From Cyclobacteriaceae bacterium (lineage in GTDB: Bacteria; Bacteroidota; Bacteroidia; Cytophagales; Cyclobacteriaceae): a DNA stretch of 64,000 bases. Both the position numbers and the translations under genes were made by a program. The stretch is taken from assembly GCA_028278225.1 (NCBI GenBank), contig JANQEU010000014.1, forward strand, positions 124,001 through 188,000. The letters run 5' to 3'. Positions 1 to 8,735 of the stretch are shown here, in pieces (position 1 is the first letter of the stretch; the number at the start of each line of letters is the position of its first letter). The notes under the pieces were generated by a model. The model made no database searches. It saw only the letters and a program-made list of their open reading frames with translations, and was not told the origin of the DNA.

Positions 1-491
1 ACTTCAAATCCTGGGAAATGATAGATCCCCAGATCATCATCAGCTGGTTCACCATATGATTCCACAAATGCACGCTTGATCCTGTAGGCAAACCTCAAAT
101 TGATCTGCTGACCAATGATGCTCCACGCCAACGATTCGAACAGGTCCGGAATGGCTATGATCCTAAATCCATAAAAGGAATCCGGCAAACTTTCAAGGGA
201 TCCGGATTTCCGGAGGATAGCATAGAATCCACTTAAATCACGGTCCAGGTCAAACCATGTATTTACATAATTCAGGATGTCATTCCTTTGGTCAGTCGGT
301 CCGTTCACATGGATCACAAGATCGCTATGATTCTCCTCGATTCTGATCAGGTTTTTCCGATTACCGGTTTTGATTGGCTTCCATACCGAATTGCCCTCAA
401 CCTTGTGCAAGCAATCATCATAACCCCTGTCCAGGAACCAAACGATCTGCTTGAAGTTGAAATTGGGAGGCTTCGGAAGATGCAGTCTCAT
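1..491 (-). CDS. alkA: DNA-3-methyladenine glycosylase II (AlkA-like), N-terminal part
   Basis: This open frame runs off the left edge, so only about 163 N-terminal residues are visible. It starts at an ATG (complement of 489-491) with an in-frame TGA a few codons upstream. The first 110 residues resemble the N-terminal fold of AlkA-type glycosylases. They are followed by the characteristic segment SIIGQQINLRFAYRIKRAF, which matches the start of the helix-hairpin-helix glycosylase domain. The catalytic Asp and the hairpin lie beyond the window. In this family the enzyme cuts alkylated purines out of DNA. The neighbouring ada gene on the same strand, 103 bases upstream, supports an alkylation-repair role. 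The identification is by motif and context only. Confidence 0.8.
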   Translation of the reverse strand, partial: MRLHLPKPPNFNFKQIVWFLDRGYDDCLHKVEGNSVWKPIKTGNRKNLIRIEENHSDLVIHVNGPTDQRNDILNYVNTWFDLDRDLSGFYAILRKSGSLESLPDSFYGFRIIAIPDLFESLAWSIIGQQINLRFAYRIKRAFVESYGEPADDDLGIYHFPGFE

Positions 492-594
492 TTCAAATGA
501 CCCGTTTGTACATCATTTTTCACGATGACAAAACTATGAAAGTCGTAATAGAGGCAATGACACTCAGTTACGTGATTAACTTGCCATTACCAAA

Positions 595-1494
595 TCATGA
601 CGCGATCAACTGCTCGTCAAATACCTGACATTGCTCCCAATTCAGGATCGTCATCTTCCTCGTCGGATCCCACCGGTATCCTCCGATCCCACCGGCCTGC
701 CTGATCACCCGATGACAAGGGATTAATACGGCTACCGGGTTTTTACCAATTGCGCTTCCCACCGCTCTTGAAGCTGTCGGCTTCCGGATCACCTCCGCTA
801 CCTGATTGTATGATGCGAGTTCTCCTACCGGTATTTTTAAGAGGGCCTCCCACACCTTAACCTGAAATGGCGTCCCTTTTACATTGAGTCTGATCATCTC
901 ACTGGAGTCACTGAATAGTTCGGGGCTGAATATTCTTTTCACCAATAATTCACAGGACCCCCCATCCTCCTGAATATTGGCGTTTGGAAATTCCTCCTTC
1001 AATTCCGACAATGCAGATATTCTCATTGGAACAGCCTTATCACCATCTAGTTCTTTTTTAGTGACAAATGACAACTTGCAAATTCCTTTGTCTGTATTTG
1101 CCAAAAGGATCTCACCGAAAGGTGTTGGATAAAATCCGTATTTGATATTTACGGATTCTCCTCCGCTTTTGTAGATCCCGGGTGTCATCGCTTCCAGGGT
1201 GATAAAGAGATCATGTAAACGGCTGGTCCCGGACAATCCCGTAGCATATGCTATATTACTCAGGGTGAAATTTCCGCCTTTCATGAGGGTTTTGGCAAAG
1301 CTTGCGCTGATGTACTGAAGGTACTTCTTGGGACTAATTCCCGCCCAGGAAGTAAACATTCTTTGAAAATGATGAGGACTAAGATGCGCTGCATCAGCAA
1401 TCTCCTCCAGACCAGGCTGATCCCTAAAATTTTCCTGGACAAAATTTATTGCTTTGGCGATCCGGAAATAATCATACTCTGAAGACTCGGTCAT
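595..1494 (-). CDS. ada: Ada-like AraC regulator fused to O6-methylguanine-DNA methyltransferase
   Basis: The 299-residue protein has an AraC-type helix-turn-helix region at about residues 10-110 (EEIADAAHLSPHHFQRMF) and a methylguanine-DNA methyltransferase domain at about 115-290. The active-site motif PCHRVI puts the acceptor cysteine at residue 260. In known Ada proteins the methyltransferase removes the methyl group from O6-methylguanine irreversibly, and the AraC part activates repair genes. The N-terminal zinc/phosphotriester domain of E. coli Ada, with its methyl-accepting Cys, is absent, so how activation is signalled is unclear. alkA lies directly downstream on the same strand and is the expected target or operon partner. 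Confidence 0.9.
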   Translation of the reverse strand: MTESSEYDYFRIAKAINFVQENFRDQPGLEEIADAAHLSPHHFQRMFTSWAGISPKKYLQYISASFAKTLMKGGNFTLSNIAYATGLSGTSRLHDLFITLEAMTPGIYKSGGESVNIKYGFYPTPFGEILLANTDKGICKLSFVTKKELDGDKAVPMRISALSELKEEFPNANIQEDGGSCELLVKRIFSPELFSDSSEMIRLNVKGTPFQVKVWEALLKIPVGELASYNQVAEVIRKPTASRAVGSAIGKNPVAVLIPCHRVIRQAGGIGGYRWDPTRKMTILNWEQCQVFDEQLIAS

Positions 1495-1595
1495 GACATC
1501 ACAATTTTGAAAACCTGATCAAAAATAAACTTAATGTCCTGAGCTTAAAACCCGATTCTTGCTATCTTGATTGATTTGAGAACTTATTGAATTTT

Positions 1596-2267
1596 TCAGT
1601 TTATTGGTATAATGTTATCGTTATACCTGCGTGTGAACGTCCCGATCCCATCCGGAAAACTCACACGAATTTCATTTCTTTTCAGGAAATATGGCCATAG
1701 GTTGATCTTCCCTTCGGCAGTGGCTTGCTCAATAAAGCTTTCGCCATTGATCTCCCGTAAGGTGACGGTAGAAATTTCACCCTCCCTCGAAAACAGACCC
1801 ACATCTCCGCGGATTAATTCAAAAAAGATCGCGTAGCGATTCCCGTCCCAATTACCGTACTCATTCAGAAGATTTTCTTGTTTGTAGGCTTCCAGATCTT
1901 CCAGATCACTTCTCTCGAATTCCATTCTGCCACCAAAAAAATTACCCTCCAGGGACAGATGACCGTCATCATCAAAGTCGAAGTTGTTTTCACGAAAGAG
2001 AGGGATAAAAAACTCTACATCAAAAATGAACTGCTGTCCCTGCACGAGGTAAGGAAGATTAAAGGCCTGATCGGGATGATTAAGAAAAATATTCACATTA
2101 TCACCTGCAAATTCAAGCATTATCACCACTGTAGGCCCCGTCCTGAACAATTGATCATAGTTCTCTGCTTTCCAGATACCGGTAAACTCGGGTTTGGGAG
2201 GTGCTGGGGATTCATAGCAAGATGATAGAGTAAGAACAAATAGAAAAATGAGTATTTTGTTATTCAC
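1596..2267 (-). CDS. hypothetical lipoprotein
   Basis: This is a 223-residue protein with a lipoprotein signal peptide: a hydrophobic run followed by LTLSSC, with the lipid-attached cysteine at residue 17 and a proline-rich linker (PAPPKP) after it. The mature part is acidic and aromatic-rich, with GIWKAEN near its start, which suggests a small beta-rich periplasmic or surface domain of the kind that reports on ligand or folding state. I do not recognise a named family. It lies on the same strand as ada and alkA but 101 bases upstream of ada, so co-transcription is possible but not shown. Function is unknown. Confidence 0.65.
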   Translation of the reverse strand: MNNKILIFLFVLTLSSCYESPAPPKPEFTGIWKAENYDQLFRTGPTVVIMLEFAGDNVNIFLNHPDQAFNLPYLVQGQQFIFDVEFFIPLFRENNFDFDDDGHLSLEGNFFGGRMEFERSDLEDLEAYKQENLLNEYGNWDGNRYAIFFELIRGDVGLFSREGEISTVTLREINGESFIEQATAEGKINLWPYFLKRNEIRVSFPDGIGTFTRRYNDNIIPIN

Positions 2268-2656
2268 CCTGGTAATTTACTAACGACAGGACCAGACCAC
2301 GTAAAGTTGGCTGGTCATTATTCACCGAATGTCTTTGCCGGATCAAAAAAATCTATCCTGAATATTAAAACATGAAACAACTTGATTGGTCCGGGCCCTT
2401 AGTGTCATGTCAATCATGATATGATAGTTAGGGCGCAGTTATTATTCTTCTTTAGCAAAGGCATAAAATTAAGCATAGCAGCACTATGTGAATCTTTTTA
2501 TGGTGAAACTGAAGGCGGTAGAGCCAGACTTGGGCCGTCAGGGTATGGTTGACATGACACCGGACATTCCCATCTTATCTGATCCGTTCATATCAAACGC
2601 ACTTAATCATACCTGTTCATTTGCTTATCTTTAGCCATCCCTTTAATTCCTTTCCA
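2268..2656. other. 389-base intergenic region with a 12-bp inverted repeat
   Basis: No coding frame is convincing in this divergent gap. It contains a perfect inverted repeat, GTGTCATGTCAA at 2402-2413 and TTGACATGACAC at 2549-2560, whose arms lie 135 bases apart. The arms are too distant for a simple operator but could pair in a long transcript or mark the ends of a small element. No clear TAnnTTTG promoter precedes the start at 2657. Confidence 0.45.
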
Positions 2657-5584
2657 ATGAAAAGCATTTTATTACTCACCCTGACCACTTGTTGCTACAT
2701 TTCATTAGCTCAATTATCCACACCTGATCTAACTCAGGATTTGAAATGGCGGAACATTGGTCCCGCTAACATGATGGGGCGAATTGCGGCAATTGAAGCT
2801 CTTGATACGGACTATCGTCATGTGCTGGTTGCCTCTGCTTCCGGCGGCGTTTTCAAATCTACAAACGCCGGTATAACCTGGGAAGCAATATTCGATAATT
2901 ACGGGGCGGGATCAATTGGAGCGGTCGCGATGTTTCAACCAAATCCTGATATTATTTGGGTCGGAACCGGAGAGGCGGCCAACAGGAACTCCAGCGCCTG
3001 GGGAGATGGTCTCTACAAATCATCAGACGGGGGTAAATCATTCTCGAATATGGGGCTGGAGTCAACACATCAGATTGCTGAAATCGCTACTCATCCCACT
3101 GACAGCAATATCGTTTATGTTGCGGCTGTGGGTCACTTATGGGGTTATTCAGGTGAAAGGGGGCTTTTCAAGACTTTGGATGGTGGCGAAACCTGGCAAA
3201 AACTCACCAATGGACTGCCTGATGATGGCAAGACAGGTTGTACGGAGATCATCATGCACCCACAAAATCCTGACATTCTTTTTGCCGGATTTTACCACCG
3301 CTTAAGACAGCCGGCAAGCTTCCGGAGCGGAGGCGAAAATGGCGGACTTTTCAAGTCTGAGGATGGTGGAAAAAGCTGGCGGAAAATTACCAATGGGCTG
3401 GCAAGAGGTCACAGTGGCATGATCGATATATCGATACACCTGGCAAACCCTGATATTATGGTAATGGCTTATGAAGCCGATGAGAATCTACCTGAGGATG
3501 AACCTGGCACAGGTGTATATAGAAGTGATGATGGCGGCGAAAGCTGGACACATTTGTTGAAACATGCCGTACGCCCATTTTATCACGGCCAGATCGAGAT
3601 TGATCCGATTGATCCGGACAACATCTATGTAGTGTCACGGGGATTTCGTATATCAAATGACGGAGGTAAAACGTTTCAACCCAGAAGATGGCGGACGGAT
3701 GGCGGTGATGATCACGATATGTGGATTGCACCATACGATAACAAGATCATGTACCTGGCGACCGACCAGGGCGCTCGTCTTAGCGTGGATGGAGGCCAAA
3801 AATGGCTGTCATTCAATAATATGGCCATTGGACAATACTATGCCATTGGGGTTGATATGAGAGATCCGTACTACGTGATTGGCGGCCTGCAGGACAATGG
3901 ATTATGGATTACACCCAGCAACAGCAGGGAGGTTCGTGGTATTCTCAATGAACACAGCTCACACGTAGGTGAAGGTGACGGCTTTCACGCACAGGTGGAC
4001 CCGGTTGACTGGAAAACCCACTACATTGTCAACCATGTAGGTTTTGCAGCGAGGCAAAACCTGATCACCCGTGAGCATACATATATAACGCCGACACCTG
4101 AAACTATCATCAACTTCAGTGAATGGGTGGATGTGAACTATCCCGAAACTCCAAACAAATACACCATTGATCCCGGAGAATGGTGGTTTTTCTATGAAAG
4201 ACCAGACAGACCTACACTGCCCGCACAATTTAGATTCAATTGGAGTAGTCCGCTGGTGCTGTCCCCAAATAATCCGCGAACGGTATATTTTGGTGGAAAC
4301 CATCTCTTCAAATCTGTTGACAGAGGAGATACGTGGAACATCATAAGTCCGGATCTCACCACAAATGATCCGGAACTCAGAAATACATCTAATGGCGGAG
4401 GGCTGACGAACAGCAATACCGGCGGAGAGAATCATTTCACCATAGTTACCATCTCAATCTCCCCATTTGATGAAAACATTATTTGGGTAGGTACCGATGA
4501 CGGTCTGGTCCATGTTACCAAAAATGGAGGTACGACCTGGACGAATGTCAAAACCAATATACCCGGCGCTCCGGAAAAGATCTGGGTGAGCAGGGTCGAA
4601 GCTGGCCACCACAATAAAGGGACCTGTTATGTGACATTTGACAACCACCGGTACGATGACAACAAGGCTTACATCTATAAAACCACGGATTTCGGTAATA
4701 CATGGACAGATATTTCAGGAAATATCAGCGATAAGTACTCTGCCTATGTGATCCGGGAGGATTATGAGAATCCAAACTTGTTATTTGTCGGCACTGAGGA
4801 AACTGTTCACACCTCCGTCGACGGAGGGGTATCGTGGACAAATATCCGGGCTGGGCTACCTACCGTTGCTATTCATGACATGGTCATTCACCCCCGTGAG
4901 GGTGATCTGATAGTCGGTACCCACGGCAGAAGTATCTGGATCATGGATGACATTTCACCTTTGAGACAATTTTCCGGAGAAATTGAAGAAAAAGATTTGC
5001 ATCTGTTCGATACCAAACGTGCAACGAAATGGATCGGGCGATTCACCGGGAGGAAGCAGCCAGCATTTATGTTTAGAGGCAAAAATCCGCCAAGAGGCAG
5101 CCTCATACATTTTTATTCCTCGAAAGATTACGCAGATAGTGCAGTCGTCACTGTCAGGAAACTGGCCGGAGACCGCTCACACAGTTGGAAAACCCCGGTG
5201 AAGAAAGGGATCAACCGAACGGTTTGGTCTTTTAACCTGACAAGAACCGAGAAAGAGATAAATGCCTACAGGGAACAACAGCAGCATACGATAGACAGGC
5301 TTTCGAAATTGGTAAAGGACAGGGCAAGAAAAAAAATGTTGAGTGGAATTCAGGATTCACTTGACAATGCCAGGACGGTAAATGACTATTCGGAAGTGAG
5401 GAAGCTATTGATCAAAGATTATAATATGTATGCGGGCGGTGAGTCATTCTTTGGAGAAAAAATCTATGAAACAATACAAGCTGCCCCAGGTACTTACATG
5501 GTTGAGATTGCACTTGGCGATGAAAAAGTAAGTGGGTATTTGGAGGTTAGAGATGACCCATTGAAAGCAATGGATCCAAAGTAA
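2657..5584 (+). CDS. exported VPS10/BNR-repeat (sortilin-like) beta-propeller protein
   Basis: The protein has 975 residues when started at the ATG at 2657, which gives a clean signal peptide (MKSILLLTLTTCCYISLAQ); a start 36 bases upstream would add a non-signal-like extension. Repeated Asp-box motifs run through the first 780 residues (for example STNAGITW, SEDGGKSW, SDDGGESW, SVDGGVSW), typical of BNR/VPS10 propellers such as those of sortilin and GH74-like glycosidases. A roughly 180-residue basic and helical tail follows (EKEINAYREQQQHTID). Many Bacteroidota carry such proteins annotated only as 'glycosyl hydrolase'; no catalytic residues can be assigned here. It is 27 bases upstream of the PLP enzyme gene, so probably the first gene of an operon. 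Confidence 0.8.
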   Translation: MKSILLLTLTTCCYISLAQLSTPDLTQDLKWRNIGPANMMGRIAAIEALDTDYRHVLVASASGGVFKSTNAGITWEAIFDNYGAGSIGAVAMFQPNPDIIWVGTGEAANRNSSAWGDGLYKSSDGGKSFSNMGLESTHQIAEIATHPTDSNIVYVAAVGHLWGYSGERGLFKTLDGGETWQKLTNGLPDDGKTGCTEIIMHPQNPDILFAGFYHRLRQPASFRSGGENGGLFKSEDGGKSWRKITNGLARGHSGMIDISIHLANPDIMVMAYEADENLPEDEPGTGVYRSDDGGESWTHLLKHAVRPFYHGQIEIDPIDPDNIYVVSRGFRISNDGGKTFQPRRWRTDGGDDHDMWIAPYDNKIMYLATDQGARLSVDGGQKWLSFNNMAIGQYYAIGVDMRDPYYVIGGLQDNGLWITPSNSREVRGILNEHSSHVGEGDGFHAQVDPVDWKTHYIVNHVGFAARQNLITREHTYITPTPETIINFSEWVDVNYPETPNKYTIDPGEWWFFYERPDRPTLPAQFRFNWSSPLVLSPNNPRTVYFGGNHLFKSVDRGDTWNIISPDLTTNDPELRNTSNGGGLTNSNTGGENHFTIVTISISPFDENIIWVGTDDGLVHVTKNGGTTWTNVKTNIPGAPEKIWVSRVEAGHHNKGTCYVTFDNHRYDDNKAYIYKTTDFGNTWTDISGNISDKYSAYVIREDYENPNLLFVGTEETVHTSVDGGVSWTNIRAGLPTVAIHDMVIHPREGDLIVGTHGRSIWIMDDISPLRQFSGEIEEKDLHLFDTKRATKWIGRFTGRKQPAFMFRGKNPPRGSLIHFYSSKDYADSAVVTVRKLAGDRSHSWKTPVKKGINRTVWSFNLTRTEKEINAYREQQQHTIDRLSKLVKDRARKKMLSGIQDSLDNARTVNDYSEVRKLLIKDYNMYAGGESFFGEKIYETIQAAPGTYMVEIALGDEKVSGYLEVRDDPLKAMDPK

Positions 5585-5611
5585 CGTCGTCATCTTAAAA
5601 ACGCATGTGTC

Positions 5612-6790
5612 ATGATAGACATTGATTCTCTAAGGGCAGATACTCCGGGGTGTGACAGGTACATACATTTGAATAATGCCGGGGCAGGTCTTATGCCCAG
5701 GCCAGTCCTGAATGCTATCAAGACATATCTGGATCTGGAGTCGGAGATCGGCGGATACGAGGCGGCAGACCTGAAGGCAAAGGAAATAAACGAGTTCTAT
5801 TCGGAAGGTGCAGCGCTTTTCAATTGTAAGCCTGACAATGTCGCTTTTACCACAAATGCCACCGATGCTTACTCCAGGGCCCTGTCGTCGGTCCTTTTCA
5901 AGAAAGGTGATTCGATCCTCACTTCCGTCAATGACTACATCAGTAATCAGATTGCCTTCATTTCCCTGGCAAATCGATTTGGTATCCGAATATCGAGGGT
6001 ACCCAATCTTGAAAATGGGATGATCGATCTTGACGCGGCGTTTGGGCTAATCAGGGAGCAAAAACCAAAATTGGTAGCCATTTCCCACGTTCCCACCAAT
6101 TCCGGTGTTATCCAACCGGTCCGGGAGATCGGCAAAATTTGTCGTGAATCAGAGGTACTCTACCTGGTAGACGCCTGCCAGTCTATGGGGCAACTCAATG
6201 TGGATTTTTCTGACATTGGCTGTGATTTTATGAGTGGCACGATGAGGAAGTTTATGAGAGGCCCTAGGGGAGCCGGGATACTTTTGGTCTCCGACCGTGC
6301 GCTTGACAAAGGCTGTGAGCCACTTTTCATCGACATGAGAGGTGCAAGCTGGACAAGTGACAATAACTATGAATCACTGGATAGCGCCAAAAGATTTGAG
6401 GATTGGGAATTTGGTTATGGATTAATGATGGGTAGCATTGAAGCCATTAAATACATCCGGAAAATTGGAATTGACAGGATAGAAAAGCAGGCAAGGTTTC
6501 TAGCTGATCATACACGTGATCGAATCCGTAAGCTTGACAACATCCGGATTATCGACGATGGCGACAACTTATGCGGTATCCTAACCCTTCATAATCCGAA
6601 TTGGGATATGAAAGACCTCCAAAAGCTCCTACGGGACCATCATATCAACCACTCTATTAGTCTACGCGAATATGGTGTGATCCACTACAAGGCAAAAAAT
6701 GTGGAATGGGCCCTGAGGATCTCACCTCATTACTACAATACAGTAGAAGAAATTGATAAATTCATTAATGTGTTAGAGCACCTCCAATGA
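5612..6790 (+). CDS. class V aminotransferase-fold PLP enzyme
   Basis: This 392-residue enzyme belongs to fold-type I, class V (cysteine desulfurase / isopenicillin N epimerase / EgtE group). The PLP-binding lysine is probably Lys213 in SGTMRKFMRGPRGAG, and the Asp that contacts the pyridine nitrogen is Asp187 in YLVDACQS. The N-terminus LNNAGAGLMPRPV is typical of the EgtE/epimerase-like branch. There is no signal peptide, so it is cytoplasmic. The substrate cannot be read from the sequence; C-S lyase, desulfurase or epimerase chemistry are all possible. It follows the propeller gene by 27 bases and precedes the phosphoesterase gene by 108 bases. Confidence 0.8.
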   Translation: MIDIDSLRADTPGCDRYIHLNNAGAGLMPRPVLNAIKTYLDLESEIGGYEAADLKAKEINEFYSEGAALFNCKPDNVAFTTNATDAYSRALSSVLFKKGDSILTSVNDYISNQIAFISLANRFGIRISRVPNLENGMIDLDAAFGLIREQKPKLVAISHVPTNSGVIQPVREIGKICRESEVLYLVDACQSMGQLNVDFSDIGCDFMSGTMRKFMRGPRGAGILLVSDRALDKGCEPLFIDMRGASWTSDNNYESLDSAKRFEDWEFGYGLMMGSIEAIKYIRKIGIDRIEKQARFLADHTRDRIRKLDNIRIIDDGDNLCGILTLHNPNWDMKDLQKLLRDHHINHSISLREYGVIHYKAKNVEWALRISPHYYNTVEEIDKFINVLEHLQ

Positions 6791-6898
6791 TCTGTTGGCA
6801 GGTTAAGCAGATTCATTATAGATCGGATCACGGATCCATCATTACCTGGTATGGTGTTATTCTTCACACTTTTTTAGCTTTAAACCAAATCTCTCACC

Positions 6899-8002
6899 AT
6901 GAAACATGTAATTCAAATCTTATTGTTTACACCTTTTATTCTTTTTGCGCAGGATCAGGACCGTAAAATTGAATTTCCCGACATCCCCGGTTACCTGACA
7001 TTAGTCGCAGATCTTCATCAACATACGGTATTTTCCGATGGAAGTGTATGGCCCGACATACGTGTTCGTGAAGCCATCTTCGATGGAGTAGATGTGATTT
7101 CACTCACTGAGCACATCGAATATCAACCACATAAAGAGGACATTCCGCATCCCGACAGAAACAGATCCTATGAAGTAGCCAGGGAATACGCCGAAGGGAA
7201 AGACCTGATCGTTATCAACGGTGCTGAAATAACACGGTCGATGCCGCCGGGACATGCAAATGCCATTTTTATTACTGATGCAAACAAATTAATTCTGGAT
7301 GATCCGGTCGAAGTATTCAGGGAGGCTAAGAGGCAGGGAGCTTTTACCTTCTGGAACCATCCAAACTGGACAGCACAGCGTAAAAATGGCATTTCCCAAT
7401 TAACGGACATGCACCGTCAGTTAATCAGTGAAGAATTACTGGATGGTATCGAAGTTGTCAATGAAACAACATATTCAGACGAAGCATTGACCATCGCCCA
7501 GGACAATGGTCTTACCGTAATGGCAACTTCAGATATCCACGGTTTGGTGGACTGGCTTTTTAAGATCCCTGATGGTGGGCATCGCCCGGTTACACTCATC
7601 TTTGCGAAACAACGGACCGAATCTTCAATCAAAGAAGCTCTTGAAGCAGGCAGAACGGTCGCATGGTATAAAAATAATCTGATAGGAAATGCAGATAATA
7701 TACAGCCACTGATTGAAAGCAGCCTGAAACTCCGGGAGGCTAAATACCGGCAAAACACTGAGGTCTTACGGGTGGTGATCAACAATAATTCGGATGCGAG
7801 ATTTCTGTTACGGAACTTGTCTGATTTCACTTTTCACGAAAATAGTGATCTTGTAGAGGTCTTGCCGCAAGGTGAGACCGCCATCCAGGTTAAGACCAGG
7901 ACTATCCTTAAAAATCCGGAACTTTCCTTTGAGGTCCTGAATGCCACGATTGCTCCCGGGAAGCACCCCACTCTGAAGTACAACATCGAAGTGGAGCAAT
8001 AG
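6899..8002 (+). CDS. exported PHP-domain phosphoesterase (Sb-PDE-like)
   Basis: The protein has 367 residues with a signal peptide (MKHVIQILLFTPFILFAQ). The PHP metal-binding motifs are intact: DLHQHTVFSDG near residue 40, SLTEHIEY near 70, FWNHPNW near 150 and MATSDIHG near 205. These ligands build the two- or three-metal site of PHP phosphoesterases. It most resembles the Sb-PDE group of phosphodiesterases, named from an organophosphate-degrading Sphingobium enzyme. The last 110 residues form a beta-rich domain. Periplasmic hydrolysis of a phosphodiester is the likely activity; the natural substrate is unknown. Confidence 0.8.
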   Translation: MKHVIQILLFTPFILFAQDQDRKIEFPDIPGYLTLVADLHQHTVFSDGSVWPDIRVREAIFDGVDVISLTEHIEYQPHKEDIPHPDRNRSYEVAREYAEGKDLIVINGAEITRSMPPGHANAIFITDANKLILDDPVEVFREAKRQGAFTFWNHPNWTAQRKNGISQLTDMHRQLISEELLDGIEVVNETTYSDEALTIAQDNGLTVMATSDIHGLVDWLFKIPDGGHRPVTLIFAKQRTESSIKEALEAGRTVAWYKNNLIGNADNIQPLIESSLKLREAKYRQNTEVLRVVINNNSDARFLLRNLSDFTFHENSDLVEVLPQGETAIQVKTRTILKNPELSFEVLNATIAPGKHPTLKYNIEVEQ

Positions 8003-8008
8003 CTAATT

Positions 8009-8230
8009 ATGTTCTGAGCTAATCTTGGAACAGGCCTTTTTCTGATTCTTCTGGGTTTTCTCGTGAAAAAGTTCCCCATGCTGATCGCCGGGTATAGTAC
8101 CATGTCGGAGGAGCGGAAGAAAAAGGTTGACATAGAGGGGCTTTCCTCACTGATGAGAAATTTCCTGATACTAATGGGAGTCCTGATAATTCTAGGTTAC
8201 TACCTTATATTGATCAGCAATTTATGGTAA
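8009..8230 (+). pseudogene. DUF3784-like small membrane protein, start region broken
   Basis: The frame 8018-8230 encodes about 70 residues that match the DUF3784 pattern: a hydrophobic segment, then KKFPMLIAGYSTMSEERKKK and VDIEGL, then a second membrane segment ending in LISNLW. The only upstream ATG in frame (8009) is followed by TTC and a TGA stop (8015-8017), so the N-terminus is open only from a non-start codon. Either one base change made codon 3 a stop, or translation begins at a rare codon such as the GTG within LGFLVKK, which would lose the first helix. A broken gene seems more likely. Its stop overlaps the operator of the next gene. Confidence 0.55.
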
Positions 8231-8258
8231 ATTTACTTTTTATTTTTGGTAAAATTAC
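8227..8258. promoter_or_regulatory. two palindromic operator sites of the Xre-RES pair
   Basis: GTAAATTTAC (8227-8236) is a perfect 10-bp palindrome. GTAAAATTAC (8249-8258) is the same site with two substitutions. Both are preceded by TG, and the copies are 22 bp apart, two helical turns, so two repressor dimers would sit on the same face. They end 12 bases before the antitoxin start. Xre-family antitoxins autoregulate from such sites; binding here is inferred. Confidence 0.6.
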
Positions 8259-8270
8259 ATATATTTGGGT

Positions 8271-8732
8271 ATGGGTGATTACAAGCTGATCGAAAAAGAA
8301 GTTGATCAATTATTGGAGCCTTTGGTGGCTGAAAACTATAATACTACACAGCCGGCCCTGACCTTATTTCAGAAAGCCTCTCTGTCCAGATCAGGTCTTC
8401 CGGTTTCGACATTGAATGCCATAGCAGCAAAGTTCAGACTGTCTGTCCCCGTATTGGCCCGTATCTTTGAGGTCTCCGAAAAAACTCTCCGTACCAGGCT
8501 GAAAAAGCAGGAAACACTGAAACCCCTGGAGTCCGATCACGCGCTTTCCATGCTGCAATTATACCGGGAAGGTATGATCACATTTGAAAGCAGTGAAAAC
8601 TTCCTGAAGTGGATGGATAGTGAATGGGAAGGTCTGAATTTTATGAAACCCTACTCGCTTCTCTATTCAAAGTCCGGAATCGATTTCCTGATCGATGAAT
8701 TGGTGAATATCCGTCACGGTATTTTCTCTTAG
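8271..8732 (+). CDS. Xre/MbcA/ParS-type antitoxin (DUF2384)
   Basis: The protein has 153 residues from the ATG at 8271; a TTG two codons upstream is less likely. The N-terminal two thirds carry an Xre-like helix-turn-helix (PVLARIFEVSEKTLRTRLKK, about residues 68-87). The C-terminal ~60 residues match the DUF2384 toxin-binding domain (ALSMLQLYREGMITF and FLIDELVNIRHGIFS). In known pairs of this type (ParST, MbcAT, Xre-RES) the antitoxin binds the RES toxin and represses the shared promoter. The toxin gene starts three bases after the stop, and two palindromes lie upstream. The family call is confident. Confidence 0.9.
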   Translation: MGDYKLIEKEVDQLLEPLVAENYNTTQPALTLFQKASLSRSGLPVSTLNAIAAKFRLSVPVLARIFEVSEKTLRTRLKKQETLKPLESDHALSMLQLYREGMITFESSENFLKWMDSEWEGLNFMKPYSLLYSKSGIDFLIDELVNIRHGIFS

Positions 8733-8735
8733 GAG

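Noticed and set aside
8260-8267. TATATTTG as -7 promoter element of the antitoxin gene
   Set aside because: It fits the consensus but is only three bases from the ATG, so transcription would begin inside the gene; no TTTG is at the right distance either.
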